Part shown: piece after piece, positions 1 to 8,250 of the stretch | Layout of the letters: every line of letters begins with the position of its first letter | Numbering within the stretch: position 1 is the first letter of the stretch | Origin: Pseudomonas sp. NFACC02 | Lineage (GTDB): Bacteria; Pseudomonadota; Gammaproteobacteria; Pseudomonadales; Pseudomonadaceae | Assembly (NCBI RefSeq): GCF_900110765.1 | Contig: NZ_FOEO01000048.1 | Location: 1-41,737 of the forward strand | Length of the DNA stretch: 41,737 bases | Direction: 5' to 3' | Made by a program: the position numbers and the translations under genes | The notes under the pieces: model-generated | Seen by the model: only the letters and a program-made list of their open reading frames with translations | Told to the model about the DNA's origin: nothing | The model's database searches: none

Positions 1-190
1 AAGGCACCAAAAGTAACCAAAAGTGCCCAGCTCCTGGTTTGGCCCTCCTTCGTCGGGTACCCGCACTCCGACGACGCTCCGTGGGCCCGCGCCGAACGGG
101 CATCCATGCCCTGGCGGCGCTCTCGCGGCATCCCTGCCGCTCGACCCACTGCGCGTCGTCTGCGTTTGGCCTGCACCCAAGTCGCGATTT
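1..190. repeat. Dispersed intergenic repeat fragment (candidate)
   Basis: The opening motif AAGGCACCAAAAGTAACCAA followed by GC-rich sequence looks like a dispersed intergenic element I recall from many Pseudomonas genomes. It has no convincing coding frame and is cut by the window edge. From about 190 to 287 I see nothing identifiable. The identification rests on memory of the motif only. Confidence 0.35.
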
Positions 191-287
191 GTGCTGTCTG
201 AGCCATCGCGTATAGAAGCAATGCTGGCTGGAGCTAACGCTCATCGCATTCTTGATTCGTGCATCCATTTCCCGCGCACCACTCTCT

Positions 288-328
288 TGTAGGAGCGTGG
301 CTTGTCCCGCGATCTGCCGGGAACCGGC
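288..328 (+). repeat. Single REP element (family A)
   Basis: Contains TGTAGGAGCGTGGCTTGTCC followed by a short hairpin (CTGCCGG/CCGGCAG). This is the half-unit that occurs as inverted pairs elsewhere in the window. It lies downstream of the convergently oriented tlpA-like gene. Confidence 0.75.
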
Positions 329-385
329 AGCAAGACCTGTGCATGCGGTGTGAGGAAGACAGTTGCTACGGAGGTTTGGTGGTGT

Positions 386-853
386 TCACCCCTTCCCTCT
401 CAACTCCGCCAGTTTTTGCGCCACGCCCGCGGCGGTCTGTTCGCCCATCAACTGTTCACGCACCTTGCCCTTGTCGTCGATGATGTAGGTCACCGGCAAG
501 GCTTCGCTCTTGGGCAGGTCGTATTGATCGGCCGGATCCTGAGCCAGCACGGTGAACTTGATGCCCAGCGCATTGCTGGCGGTTTTCAGGTCTTCACCCT
601 GCAGATTGTCGAAATTGACCCCGAACACGCTGACCTTCTGGTCGCTCATCTGCTCGGACAGTTTGTTCAGTTCCGGGATTTCCGTACGGCACGGGCCGCA
701 CCATTCGGCCCAGTAGTTGACCACCAGCCAGTGCTTGTCGACGCGGTCGCTGGCGACTTTCCGACCGTTCTGATCCGTCCCCAGATCCACGCCACACCCG
801 CTGAGCAATACACTTCCGATAAGCACTACCGCCGCTGCCAACCGCCTTGCCAT
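386..853 (-). CDS. TlpA-family thioredoxin-like lipoprotein
   Basis: A 155-residue envelope thiol-disulfide protein. The N-terminus is a lipoprotein signal peptide with lipobox LLSGC at about residues 16-20. A TlpA/ResA-like thioredoxin fold follows, with active site WCGPC near residue 54 and the cis-Pro-region motif ALPVTY near residue 118. Proteins of this family reduce or shuttle disulfides of exported substrates such as cytochrome c maturation factors, but nothing here identifies the partner. The start is supported by an AGGA element just upstream on the minus strand. It is divergent from the ArsC-like gene, with about 100 bp between them as a shared promoter region. Family assignment is secure; the specific substrate is unknown. 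Confidence 0.9.
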   Translation of the reverse strand: MARRLAAAVVLIGSVLLSGCGVDLGTDQNGRKVASDRVDKHWLVVNYWAEWCGPCRTEIPELNKLSEQMSDQKVSVFGVNFDNLQGEDLKTASNALGIKFTVLAQDPADQYDLPKSEALPVTYIIDDKGKVREQLMGEQTAAGVAQKLAELRGKG

Positions 854-954
854 GATGCCTGTTCCTTTTATAAAGACGCGACGCAGACCTGATGTTCGTC
901 CGGGTCGTCACCTATGTAGAATAGCCGCCACCTCACGCAAGATGCGACCTGCAA

Positions 955-1308
955 ATGACCGATCTGACGCTTTATCACAACCCGCGCTGCTCCAAATCAC
1001 GTGGCGCGCTGGAATTGCTTGAAGCCCGTGGGCTGACGCCAACTGTCGTGCGTTATCTCGAAACCCCGCCGAATGCGGCTCAACTGCGTGACCTGCTGAG
1101 CCAGCTGGGCATCCGCGCACGCGGCCTGCTGCGCACCGGCGAAGACGAATACAAAACCCTGAACCTGGCAGACGCCAGCCTGAGCGACGATGACCTGATC
1201 GCCGCCATGGCTGCGCATCCGAAACTGATCGAGCGCCCGATCCTGGTCGCAGGCAAAAAAGCCGTGATCGGCCGTCCACCCGAGAAGATCCTGGAGATCC
1301 TGCCGTGA
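955..1308 (+). CDS. arsC: ArsC-family (glutaredoxin-dependent) arsenate reductase
   Basis: A 117-residue protein of the ArsC/Spx-like thioredoxin-fold family. The N-terminal beta strand is followed by HNPRCSKS with the nucleophilic Cys at residue 12. The conserved ERPILV stretch with its Arg near residue 94 matches the oxyanion-binding part of the family. It would reduce arsenate to arsenite using glutathione and glutaredoxin. Many chromosomal stand-alone copies of this type have no ars operon around them, as here, so a true arsenate role is inferred. Its stop overlaps the GTG start of the WrbA-like gene (GTGA), so the two and the next gene form one operon. Confidence 0.88.
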   Translation: MTDLTLYHNPRCSKSRGALELLEARGLTPTVVRYLETPPNAAQLRDLLSQLGIRARGLLRTGEDEYKTLNLADASLSDDDLIAAMAAHPKLIERPILVAGKKAVIGRPPEKILEILP

Positions 1309-1910
1309 GCACGCCGTACATTCTGGTTCTGTTTTACAGCCGTAACGGTTCGACCGGTGAAATGGCCCGCCAGATTGCCCGTGGCGTCGAGATGGGCGGC
1401 ATGGAAGCGCGCTTGCGCACGGTGCCAGCCATCTCCACCGAGTGCGAAGCGGTGGCGCCGAGCATTCCGGAAACGGGCGCGTTGTACGCCACGCTGGACG
1501 ATTTGAAGCACTGCTCCGGCCTGGCGCTGGGCAGTCCCACCCGGTTCGGCAACATGGCCGCGCCGCTCAAGTATTTTCTCGACGGCACCAGCAACCTGTG
1601 GCTGACCGGTGCGCTGGTCGGTAAACCCGCCAGTGTGTTCACCTCCACGGCCAGCCTGCACGGGGGTCAGGAAACCACGCTGATGTCGATGCTGCTGCCG
1701 TTGTTGCACCACGGCATGCTGGTCACCGGCCTGCCGTACAGCGAAGCGGCCCTGATCGAAACCAGCGGCGGCGGCACGCCGTATGGCGCCAGTCATCACG
1801 CAGGCGCCGACGGCAAACGTCCGCTGGATCAGCACGAAACCACGCTGTGCCGCGCGCTGGGTCAGCGTCTGGCGAAGACTGCGTTGCTGCTGGAGCCGTC
1901 GCGTGGCTAA
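1305..1910 (+). CDS. wrbA: WrbA-like NAD(P)H:quinone oxidoreductase (flavodoxin fold)
   Basis: A 201-residue flavodoxin-fold protein. The N-terminal FMN phosphate-binding loop YSRNGSTGEMA (about residues 8-18), the GSPTRFGNMAAPLK stretch in the middle and TASLHGGQETT match the WrbA/NQO family, which reduces quinones by two electrons and avoids semiquinone radicals. Start is GTG at 1305, overlapping the preceding stop by four bases; no earlier start is better. It overlaps the next gene by eight bases, indicating translational coupling in an arsC-wrbA-DUF2069 operon. The family is clear; assignment to WrbA itself rather than another FMN reductase subgroup is likely. Confidence 0.9.
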   Translation: MSTPYILVLFYSRNGSTGEMARQIARGVEMGGMEARLRTVPAISTECEAVAPSIPETGALYATLDDLKHCSGLALGSPTRFGNMAAPLKYFLDGTSNLWLTGALVGKPASVFTSTASLHGGQETTLMSMLLPLLHHGMLVTGLPYSEAALIETSGGGTPYGASHHAGADGKRPLDQHETTLCRALGQRLAKTALLLEPSRG

Positions 1911-2316
1911 AAAGCCCAAGGTGTTGCCCGCGCTGGAATGGCTGGAACCTCGTGTCCGCTGGAGCCGGGTCGCTGCCTTGTTGTGCTTTTTCGGGCTGAT
2001 CGCGTTGCTCGCCGTGTATTACCTCGCATTCGCCGACCTGCACGGCGCGCGCCCCTGGGTCATCCTTTCGATTGAACTGGTGCCGCTGTTGCTGCTCTTA
2101 CCGGGCATGGTCACCGGCAGCGCGCGCGGGCATTCGTGGACGTGTTTCGTGGTGAACCTGTACTTCATCAAGGGTGCGCTGGCCGCTTACGACCCAAGCC
2201 GCGCGTGGTTCGGCGTACTGGAAATGCTGGCAAGCCTGGCGGTGTTCACCAGCGCGTTGCTGTACGTGCGCTGGCGGTTTCAATACAACCGTCGGGTGGC
2301 GGGTGAAGGAGCGTGA
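1903..2316 (+). CDS. DUF2069 family small membrane protein
   Basis: A 137-residue inner-membrane protein with four hydrophobic segments at about residues 22-43, 53-70, 78-92 and 103-122, and a basic N-terminus and C-terminus. I chose the GTG at 1903, which overlaps the end of the wrbA-like gene; the frame is open further upstream, but that part runs through wrbA and has no membrane-protein character. It matches the DUF2069 family commonly found next to wrbA in gammaproteobacteria. No function is established that I know of; co-transcription with quinone and thiol redox genes is the only hint. A REP inverted pair follows the stop. Confidence 0.8.
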   Translation: MAKKPKVLPALEWLEPRVRWSRVAALLCFFGLIALLAVYYLAFADLHGARPWVILSIELVPLLLLLPGMVTGSARGHSWTCFVVNLYFIKGALAAYDPSRAWFGVLEMLASLAVFTSALLYVRWRFQYNRRVAGEGA

Positions 2317-2330
2317 GACCGACTCCAATA

Positions 2331-2425
2331 CTGTAGGAGCGTGGCTTGTCCCGCGATTGCGGTGGATCAGCCGCCCATTTATCGCCTGACACACCGCAAT
2401 CGCGGGACAAGCCACGCTCCTACAA
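2331..2425. repeat. REP inverted pair (family A)
   Basis: CTGTAGGAGCGTGGCTTGTC and its near-exact inverse complement face each other, with CGCGATTGCGGTG/CACCGCAATCGCG extending the stem. It forms a long hairpin after the DUF2069 gene and probably caps or stabilises the operon transcript. Confidence 0.9.
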
Positions 2426-2494
2426 CGGTACTGTTCCGTCAGGGACCGTCGGTTAACCTTTCGCCAATCATCACGTCATTTTTTTGGAGAGGGC

Positions 2495-3161
2495 ATGCAA
2501 GACTACAAATGGCTCAATGAATACTGCTTGAATCGCTTTGGTTCCGCCGCCGCCCTCGAGGCGCATCTGCCAACTCCCGCCACGTCAAAACAGCTCAAGG
2601 CCCTGAGCGATGATCGCTATCTGTCGACCATGGCCCTGCGGGTGTTTCGGGCCGGATTGAAACACAGTTTGGTGGACGCCAAGTGGCCGGCTTTCGAGCA
2701 GGTGTTCTTTGGCTTCGACCCGGAAAAGGTCGTGCTCATGGGCGCCGATCACCTGGAGCGCCTGATGCAGGATGCGCGGATCATTCGCCACTTGGGCAAA
2801 CTCAAGAGCGTGCCGCGCAACGCGCAGTTGATCCTCGACATCGCCCAGGAACACGGCAGCTTTGGCAATTTCATCGCCGAGTGGCCCGTGACCGACATCG
2901 TCGGGCTGTGGCGCTACCTGTTCAAGCACGGCAATCAGATGGGTGGCCTCTCGGCCCCGCGCTTCTTGCGCATGGTCGGCCACGTTTATCCCCAGCTATG
3001 ACGTGGTGGCAGCCCTCAACGCGCAGAACATCGTCGATAAAGTGCCCAGCAGCCAGCGCGACCAGGCCGCCGTGCAAGCCGCGTTCAACCAGTGGCACGC
3101 CGAAAGCGGCCGCCCGCTGTGCCAGATTTCGATGATGCTGTCGTACACGGTCAACCACTGA
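2495..3161 (+). pseudogene. DNA-3-methyladenine glycosylase I (tag-like), frameshifted
   Basis: Reading from ATG 2495 (strong GGAGAGGGC ribosome site) gives a 168-residue protein of the Tag/AlkA-like 3-methyladenine glycosylase I family, ending early at 2999-3001. The rest of the family sequence (YDVVAALNAQNIVDK through SMMLSYTVNH) continues in another frame to the stop at 3159-3161. Homologues I recall read GHDTFIPSYDVVAAL at the break; here GGC CAC G is followed directly by TTT ATC CCC AGC TAT. That is what a five-base loss near 2984 would produce, and restoring it gives a 223-residue protein, the usual family length. Either a recent inactivation or an assembly error; there is no other decay. 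Confidence 0.85.
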
Positions 3162-3208
3162 TCTTTTTTTCGTCAGGCAGTGGCGACATCGGATGTAACG
3201 AATCGAAG

Positions 3209-3222
3209 GTCGTATACAATAT
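3209..3222 (+). promoter_or_regulatory. Putative GntR-type operator overlapping a -10
   Basis: GTCGTATACAATATC contains the GTATAC core also found before the transporter (9171) and deaminase (15632) genes. TACAAT at 3215-3220 could be a -10 for the GntR gene, so bound regulator would autorepress. This copy is the least symmetrical of the three. Confidence 0.5.
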
Positions 3223-3254
3223 CCGCCATTCGTCCCCTTGCCTGAGTCGTTCGC

Positions 3255-3938
3255 GTGCCCTTTCTTCTTCCTGACGCCCCTAACCTTGGTGTCGTGCCTT
3301 CCGCCTCCGAAGTCATTTCGAAGCACCTGCGCGAGTCGATCATTTCCGGCCAGTTCGCCGAAGATGAGCCCATTCGCCAAGACGATATTGCCCGCGTGTT
3401 TAACGTCAGCAAGATTCCTGTGCGTGAAGCATTGAAGCGCCTCGAGGCCGAAGGGCTGGTGCAGTTTCAGCGCAACAAAGGGGCGGTGGTCACACGAATC
3501 TCCGAGCCGGAACTGGCGCAGATCTTCGAAGTGCGTGTCTTGCTGGAGGTTCAGGCCATACGACTGGCCGTACCGAGGATGACCCAGGCACAGATCGATC
3601 AGGCCACGGCCATCTGCGATGAATTCGTCGGTGATGACGACATCGGGCGCTGGGCAGAGCTGAACTGGGCGTTTCATACTTGCCTGTACGAAGCGGCGCA
3701 GCGGCCGTTTCTGCTGAACATGATTCGCTCGATCCATGACAAGGTCGAACGCTACCTGCGTGTGCAAATGAGCTTTGACGAAGGCAAGGAACGGGCGGAC
3801 AAAGAACATCGTGAAATCCTCAAGGCCTGTGCCGATCGTGACGTGGACAAAGCCGCCGAACTGATCGAACACCACATCATCGGCGTCTGCCGCGCGCTCT
3901 ACGCGCACCTTCCCAACGCGGTGCTCAGCGAAATCTGA
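3255..3938 (+). CDS. GntR-family (FadR/FCD) transcriptional regulator
   Basis: A 227-residue regulator. Residues about 17-80 form the GntR winged helix-turn-helix (DDIARVFNVSKIPVREALKRL); residues about 90-215 form the all-helical FCD effector domain, with metal or ligand-binding candidates in WAELNWAFH and the late KEHREIL and IEHH histidines. Such proteins usually repress catabolic operons and release DNA on binding an acid substrate. It heads the hydroxyproline cluster, 270 bp before the epimerase gene, so hydroxyproline or a pathway intermediate is the likely ligand. GTG 3255 is the first start with no clear ribosome site; GTG about 13 codons later is an alternative. A CGTATAC motif just upstream suggests autoregulation. 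Confidence 0.92.
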   Translation: MPFLLPDAPNLGVVPSASEVISKHLRESIISGQFAEDEPIRQDDIARVFNVSKIPVREALKRLEAEGLVQFQRNKGAVVTRISEPELAQIFEVRVLLEVQAIRLAVPRMTQAQIDQATAICDEFVGDDDIGRWAELNWAFHTCLYEAAQRPFLLNMIRSIHDKVERYLRVQMSFDEGKERADKEHREILKACADRDVDKAAELIEHHIIGVCRALYAHLPNAVLSEI

Positions 3939-4065
3939 GTCGCCAGCGACTGTGCCGATTTCGTCATTTTCAGCGGCGAAATTCGTCAAGACCCTGCCGC
4001 GCTTTGGCGCCAATCTGGATGTCAGTCCTCAGCACTCTCCGGGACTCGACCGGCAATCCATAACC

Positions 4066-4155
4066 TGTGGGAGTCAGCTTGCTGACGAATGCGGTGTGTC
4101 ATTCAACATTGATGTTCCTGATCCAGCGCATTCGCGAGCAAGCTCACTCCTACAG
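4066..4155. repeat. REP inverted pair (family A variant)
   Basis: CTGTGGGAGTCAGCTTGCTG and CGCGAGCAAGCTCACTCCTA are imperfect inverse complements separated by about 45 bp. It sits between the regulator and the epimerase gene, so the epimerase operon probably has its own promoter in the remaining 50 bp or is read through from the regulator. Confidence 0.8.
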
Positions 4156-4208
4156 GGTTCTGCGTTTGCCCCGCGAGACAGTCAATTTCTACCACTTTGG
4201 GGTGAACC

Positions 4209-5159
4209 ATGAAGCGCATCCAGATCCTCGATTCCCACACCGGCGGCGAACCCACGCGTCTGGTGCTCGACGGTTTTCCTGATCTTGGCAACGGCAGCAT
4301 GGCGGAACGTCGCCAGGTGCTGGCGGATGAATTCGATGACTGGCGTGCGGCCACGGTGCTCGAACCGCGCGGCAGTGACGTACTGGTCGGCGCACTGCTG
4401 TGCAAGCCGGTAGACCCGGAAGCCTGTGCAGGGGTGATCTTTTTCAACAACGCCGGTTACCTGGGCATGTGCGGCCACGGCACCATCGGGCTGGTCGTGT
4501 CGCTGGCGCATCTGGGCAAGATCGGCCCCGGTGTTCATCGCATCGAAACCCCGGTCGGCACGGTGCAAGCCACCCTGCACGAGGACCGCTCGGTCAGCGT
4601 CAACAACGTGCCGTCCTATCGCTATCGCAAGAATTTCATCGTTGATGTCCCAGGGATCGGTAACGTCACCGGCGACATCGCCTGGGGCGGCAACTGGTTC
4701 TTTCTGATTGCCGATCACGGCCTGAGCATCACCGGCGCCAACCTCGACGCCCTCACCGATTACACCTGGAAGGTTCGTCAGGCCCTGGACAACCAGGGCA
4801 TTCGTGGCGAAGACGGCGGCCTGATCGACCATATCGAACTGTTCGCCAACGACGAGACAGCAGACAGCCGCAACTTCGTCCTGTGCCCCGGCAAAGCCTA
4901 CGACCGCTCGCCGTGCGGCACCGGCACCAGCGCCAAACTGGCGTGTCTGGCGGCAGACGGCAAACTGGAACCTGGCGCAATCTGGCGGCAAGCCAGCGTG
5001 ATCGGCAGCCAGTTCGAAGGCAGTTTCCAGTGGCAGCACGGCGAACGCCAGATGGGTGACCGCATCGTGCCGACCATCCGCGGTCGCGCGTACATCAGCG
5101 CCGAAGCGACGTTGTTGCTGGACGAGGAAGACCCGTTCGCCTGGGGCATTCGTCCTTGA
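4209..5159 (+). CDS. 4-hydroxyproline 2-epimerase (proline racemase family)
   Basis: A 316-residue cofactor-independent epimerase converting trans-4-hydroxy-L-proline to cis-4-hydroxy-D-proline, the first step of bacterial hydroxyproline catabolism. The catalytic Cys pair is present: Cys88 in MCGHGTIG and Cys236 in DRSPCGTGTSAK, the same spacing I recall for characterised Pseudomonas enzymes (HypE/LhpA). DSHTGGEPTR at residues 8-17 and GGNWFF near 160 are typical substrate-site motifs. The ATG has a GGGGTGA ribosome site. It overlaps the next gene by four bases and leads a four-gene operon with the D-hydroxyproline dehydrogenase subunits. The context makes epimerase rather than proline racemase very likely. 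Confidence 0.93.
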   Translation: MKRIQILDSHTGGEPTRLVLDGFPDLGNGSMAERRQVLADEFDDWRAATVLEPRGSDVLVGALLCKPVDPEACAGVIFFNNAGYLGMCGHGTIGLVVSLAHLGKIGPGVHRIETPVGTVQATLHEDRSVSVNNVPSYRYRKNFIVDVPGIGNVTGDIAWGGNWFFLIADHGLSITGANLDALTDYTWKVRQALDNQGIRGEDGGLIDHIELFANDETADSRNFVLCPGKAYDRSPCGTGTSAKLACLAADGKLEPGAIWRQASVIGSQFEGSFQWQHGERQMGDRIVPTIRGRAYISAEATLLLDEEDPFAWGIRP

Positions 5160-6292
5160 TCCAGCGTTCAGGCGTTCAAGGCAACGCTGCCGACGTGATC
5201 ATCATCGGCGGCGGCATCATTGGCGCAGCCTGCGCCGATGAACTGGCCAGCCAGGGCCTGCAGGTGTGCGTGCTCGATTGCCAGCGACCGGCAGCCACCG
5301 CGGCCGGCATGGGTCATCTGGTGGTGTTGGACCACAGTCCGGCCGAATTGGCACTGGGCGAATACTCGGTGCGCCTGTGGCGCGAACTGGCCCCACAGAT
5401 GCCCGAGAACTGCGCCATGCGCAACAACGGCACACTGTGGCTGGCCTGCAACGAAGAGGAAATGGCCGAGGCCGAGCGCAAACAGGCGGCGTTGAGTGAA
5501 TTCGGTCTGGCGTGCGAATTGATGTCAGGCGCCGCACTGGCGGAGGCCGAGCCTTCGCTGCGTCCCGGCCTGTTCGGCGCGTTGAGCGTCCCCGGAGACG
5601 GAATTCTGTATGCACCCAATGCCGCACGCTGGCTGTTGCAGCGTCAACCCGAGCGCATGCATCAGCAGCACGCCGAGGTGGTGGAGGTTCAGGGAAATCG
5701 GGTGAAGCTGGCTGGTGGTCAGTGGTTGCAGGCCGGTGCCGTGGTGCTTGCCAATGGCATTCATGCCCGCGACTTGTGCCCGGATTTGCCGCTGCAAGCC
5801 AAGAAAGGTCATCTGCTGATCACCGACCGCTACCCGATCCAGATCACCCACACGCTGGTGGAACTCGGTTATGTCACCAGCGCGCACAAGGGCAACGGCC
5901 CTTCCGTGGCGTTCAACGTGCAACAACGGCCGACCGGTCAATTGTTCATCGGCTCGTCCAGGCAGTTCGACAACGAAGACCCGGCCATCGACGCCGCGAT
6001 GCTAGGTCGCATGTTGCGTCGGGCGATGGATTTTCTGCCTGATCTCGGCCAGATGAACGGCATTCGTAGCTGGACCGGTTTTCGTTCGGCGAGTCCTGAC
6101 GGTCAGCCGCTGATTGGCGAGCACCCCGAGCAGCCGGGCTTATGGCTGGCCGTGGGGCATGAAGGTCTGGGTGTCACCACCGCCACCGGCACCGCGAAGC
6201 TGTTGGCCGCGCAACTGCTGCGCACGCCCCCGCCGCTCGACCTGGCCGCGTTCCTGCCTCAGCGTTTTATCGGAGCCCATGCCCATGCTTGA
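5156..6292 (+). CDS. D-hydroxyproline dehydrogenase, FAD subunit (DAAO family, HcnC/LhpB-like)
   Basis: A 378-residue FAD-dependent D-amino-acid oxidase-fold protein. The dinucleotide-binding motif GGGIIGAA lies at residues 18-25, and the family's C-terminal GIRSWTGFRSASPDGQPLIG followed by GHEGLGVTTATGTAKLLA binds FAD and substrate. It should oxidise cis-4-hydroxy-D-proline to pyrroline-4-hydroxy-2-carboxylate, passing electrons to the ferredoxin-like and second flavin subunits encoded next. The TTG start at 5156 overlaps the epimerase stop (TTGA), consistent with translational coupling. Order beta, small iron-sulfur, alpha resembles heterotrimeric HcnABC and LhpBEF-type enzymes. Confidence 0.9.
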   Translation: MIQRSGVQGNAADVIIIGGGIIGAACADELASQGLQVCVLDCQRPAATAAGMGHLVVLDHSPAELALGEYSVRLWRELAPQMPENCAMRNNGTLWLACNEEEMAEAERKQAALSEFGLACELMSGAALAEAEPSLRPGLFGALSVPGDGILYAPNAARWLLQRQPERMHQQHAEVVEVQGNRVKLAGGQWLQAGAVVLANGIHARDLCPDLPLQAKKGHLLITDRYPIQITHTLVELGYVTSAHKGNGPSVAFNVQQRPTGQLFIGSSRQFDNEDPAIDAAMLGRMLRRAMDFLPDLGQMNGIRSWTGFRSASPDGQPLIGEHPEQPGLWLAVGHEGLGVTTATGTAKLLAAQLLRTPPPLDLAAFLPQRFIGAHAHA

Positions 6293-6521
6293 GTTGAGCA
6301 TCGACGGTCATCCCCTTTGCGTCGCCCAAGGCACCACCGTTGCGGCGGCCTTGATGGCGAGTGGTGACCATTGCAGCCGTACGTCGGTCAGCGGACAACG
6401 CCGAGCGCCGTTGTGTGGCATGGGCATCTGCCAGGAATGCCGGGTGACCATCGACGGCCTGCGCCGCCTTGCCTGCCAGACCCTTTGCCGCGACGGCATG
6501 CACGTGGAGACGCGGCCATGA
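6279..6521 (+). CDS. D-hydroxyproline dehydrogenase, small [2Fe-2S] subunit (HcnA-like)
   Basis: An 80-residue ferredoxin-like protein. The cluster ligands are in CGMGICQEC (Cys-x4-Cys-x2-Cys) plus a fourth Cys in RRLACQT, 12 residues further on: the plant-type [2Fe-2S] pattern of HcnA-like subunits. It would relay electrons between the two flavoproteins of the membrane-associated dehydrogenase. I chose ATG 6279, which lies inside the 3' end of the preceding gene; ATG 6285 is nearly as good. The stop overlaps the next ATG (ATGA). The frame is open further upstream but that region is coding in the FAD subunit's frame. Confidence 0.9.
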   Translation: MPMLELSIDGHPLCVAQGTTVAAALMASGDHCSRTSVSGQRRAPLCGMGICQECRVTIDGLRRLACQTLCRDGMHVETRP

Positions 6522-7777
6522 CCCGACCTGTCGACCTGTTGATCATCGGCGCAGGCCCTGCCGGCATGGCGGCGGCTCTGGCGGCGGCACCGAGCGGCAT
6601 CAGCATCGTCCTGCTCGACGACAACCCGCTGCCCGGCGGACAGATCTGGCGCGACGGTCCGAATGCGCAACTGCCTGGCGTGGCGACCGAGGTGCGCGCA
6701 CAGTTGCAGCGGTACAGCAATATTCATGTGCACGGCGGCACTAAAGTGGTGGCGCTCGCCGGTCCCAAACGGCTGCTGCTGGAAGACGCCGAGCGCGGCT
6801 GGGTACTGGCGTACGACAGGCTGATTCTGTGTACGGGCGCACGCGAGCTGCTGCTGCCCTTCCCCGGCTGGACCTTACCCGGCGTCACCGGCGCCGGCGG
6901 ACTGCAGGCGCTGATCAAGGGCGGCTTGCCGGTGTCGGGTGAACGCGTTGTGATCGCGGGGAGCGGGCCCTTGTTGCTGGCTGCAGCGGCCACGGCAAAG
7001 AAGAACGGCGCGGAGGTCGTGCGCATCGCCGAGCAAGCGGGACTCGGTGCGGTCGGCGGCTTTGCGATGGGGTTGTGGCGATGGCCGAACAAAGCCCTGC
7101 AGGCCGTGACGTTGGCCAGCGGTGCCTATCGACTCTCCGCGCATGTCATTGAGGCGCTGGGCTCGGATCGGCTGGAAGCGGTCCGCGTACAGACAGGCTC
7201 GCAGGTCGAAGAAATCGCCTGCGACCGGCTCGCCTGTGGCTTCAGCCTGGTGCCAAACACCGAGATGGGGAGCGCGCTGGGTTACGAGGTGCATGATCGC
7301 GCGATCGTGGTCGACGCGTGGCAAGCCAGCCGCGTGGCCGATCATTATGCGGCCGGAGAATGCACCGGCTTTGGCGGCAGCGAACTGGCGCAGGTCGAAG
7401 GCAAGATCGCCGGGCTGGTCGCTGTCGGCAAGCAGGATGAAGCGCGGGCGCTGTGGCCGGAGCGCCAGCGTTGGCAGCGCTTCGCCGACCGGTTGAATCA
7501 GGCATTTGTCCTTGATCCTGCGCTGAAAAAACTGGCAAAAGCCGACACGCTGGTGTGCCGTTGTGAAGACGTGTCCTACGCCGAACTCGCCGACCACAGC
7601 ACCTGGAACGCCGCCAAGCTCAACACCCGCTGCGGCATGGGCGCGTGCCAGGGCCGTATCTGCGCGACCGCCGCGCAAACTCTGTTCGGTTGGGAACCTC
7701 CCCACCTGCGCCCGCCTTTCAGCCCGGCGCGCATCGCGACACTGGCGTGCCTGGATGACGCAGGCCGGGCTATATAA
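6518..7777 (+). CDS. D-hydroxyproline dehydrogenase, NAD(P)/FAD-binding subunit with BFD-like iron-sulfur domain (HcnB-like)
   Basis: A 419-residue pyridine-nucleotide-disulfide-oxidoreductase-fold protein. GAGPAGMAAAL at about residues 11-21 binds FAD, and GSGPLLLAAAATAKK near 148 is the second nucleotide-binding site. The C-terminal 80 residues carry a BFD-like [2Fe-2S] domain with ligands in LVCRCEDV and RCGMGACQGR. This is the architecture of HcnB-type alpha subunits of D-hydroxyproline dehydrogenases and opine or glycine oxidases. It is the last gene of the epimerase operon, followed by a block of tandem repeats. The physiological acceptor, probably the respiratory chain, is inferred from the family. 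Confidence 0.9.
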   Translation: MTRPVDLLIIGAGPAGMAAALAAAPSGISIVLLDDNPLPGGQIWRDGPNAQLPGVATEVRAQLQRYSNIHVHGGTKVVALAGPKRLLLEDAERGWVLAYDRLILCTGARELLLPFPGWTLPGVTGAGGLQALIKGGLPVSGERVVIAGSGPLLLAAAATAKKNGAEVVRIAEQAGLGAVGGFAMGLWRWPNKALQAVTLASGAYRLSAHVIEALGSDRLEAVRVQTGSQVEEIACDRLACGFSLVPNTEMGSALGYEVHDRAIVVDAWQASRVADHYAAGECTGFGGSELAQVEGKIAGLVAVGKQDEARALWPERQRWQRFADRLNQAFVLDPALKKLAKADTLVCRCEDVSYAELADHSTWNAAKLNTRCGMGACQGRICATAAQTLFGWEPPHLRPPFSPARIATLACLDDAGRAI

Positions 7778-7795
7778 CCTTTGTGAACCGCATTC

Positions 7796-8182
7796 GCCAC
7801 CGTCGTAACCTCCGGCAGCTCCCACAGTTGCAGTGCTGATCCAGATTTTCGGCTGCATTATCTGTAGGAGCCGGCTTGCTGGCGAAGGCGGCAGGTCAGG
7901 CAGCACAGCATGGAATGCCCCGCCGTATTCGTCCGAAGTGCGGCCCACACCCTCGTAACCTCCGGCAGCTCCCACAGTTGCAGTGCTGATCCAGATTTTC
8001 GGCTGCATTATCTGTAGGAGCCGGCTTGCTGGCGAAGGCGACAGGTCAGGCAGCACAGCATGGAATGACCCGCCGCATTCGCCACCGTCGTAACCTCCGG
8101 CAGCTCCCACAGTTGCAGTACTGATCCAGACTTTCGGCTGCATCATCCTCTGTAGCCGGCTTGCTGGCGAAGGCGTTATCTG
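7796..8182. repeat. Three tandem copies of a REP-containing unit
   Basis: TCGTAACCTCCGGCAGCTCC begins at 7803, 7953 and 8088, giving unit lengths of 150 and 135 bp. Each unit continues through an almost identical TTGCAGTGCTGATCCAGA and an embedded REP half (GTAGGAGCCGGCTTGCTGGC). The block fills the gap between the dehydrogenase operon and the PAS-AraC gene. The copies are near-identical, so recent amplification is likely. No promoter can be picked out inside it. From 8183 to 8250 nothing else is visible. Confidence 0.93.
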
Positions 8183-8250
8183 GCGCTCCCAATATCGGAA
8201 CACATGCCGCATCATCCACCTCGTCCTTCACTCTGGCCGCCGCTGTGAAC

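Noticed and set aside
7796..8182. CRISPR-like spaced repeats
   Set aside because: Units of 135-150 bp are repeated almost whole, without short direct repeats and unique spacers, and there are no cas genes.
6875..8215. Minus-strand frame with internal protein repeats
   Set aside because: The repeats are translations of the tandem REP-containing block; the rest is antisense to the dehydrogenase subunit.
8161..8250. N-terminal extension of the PAS-AraC regulator from TTG 8161
   Set aside because: Lies within the repeat block, Ser/Ala-rich without homology; ATG 8251 starts right before the PAS domain.
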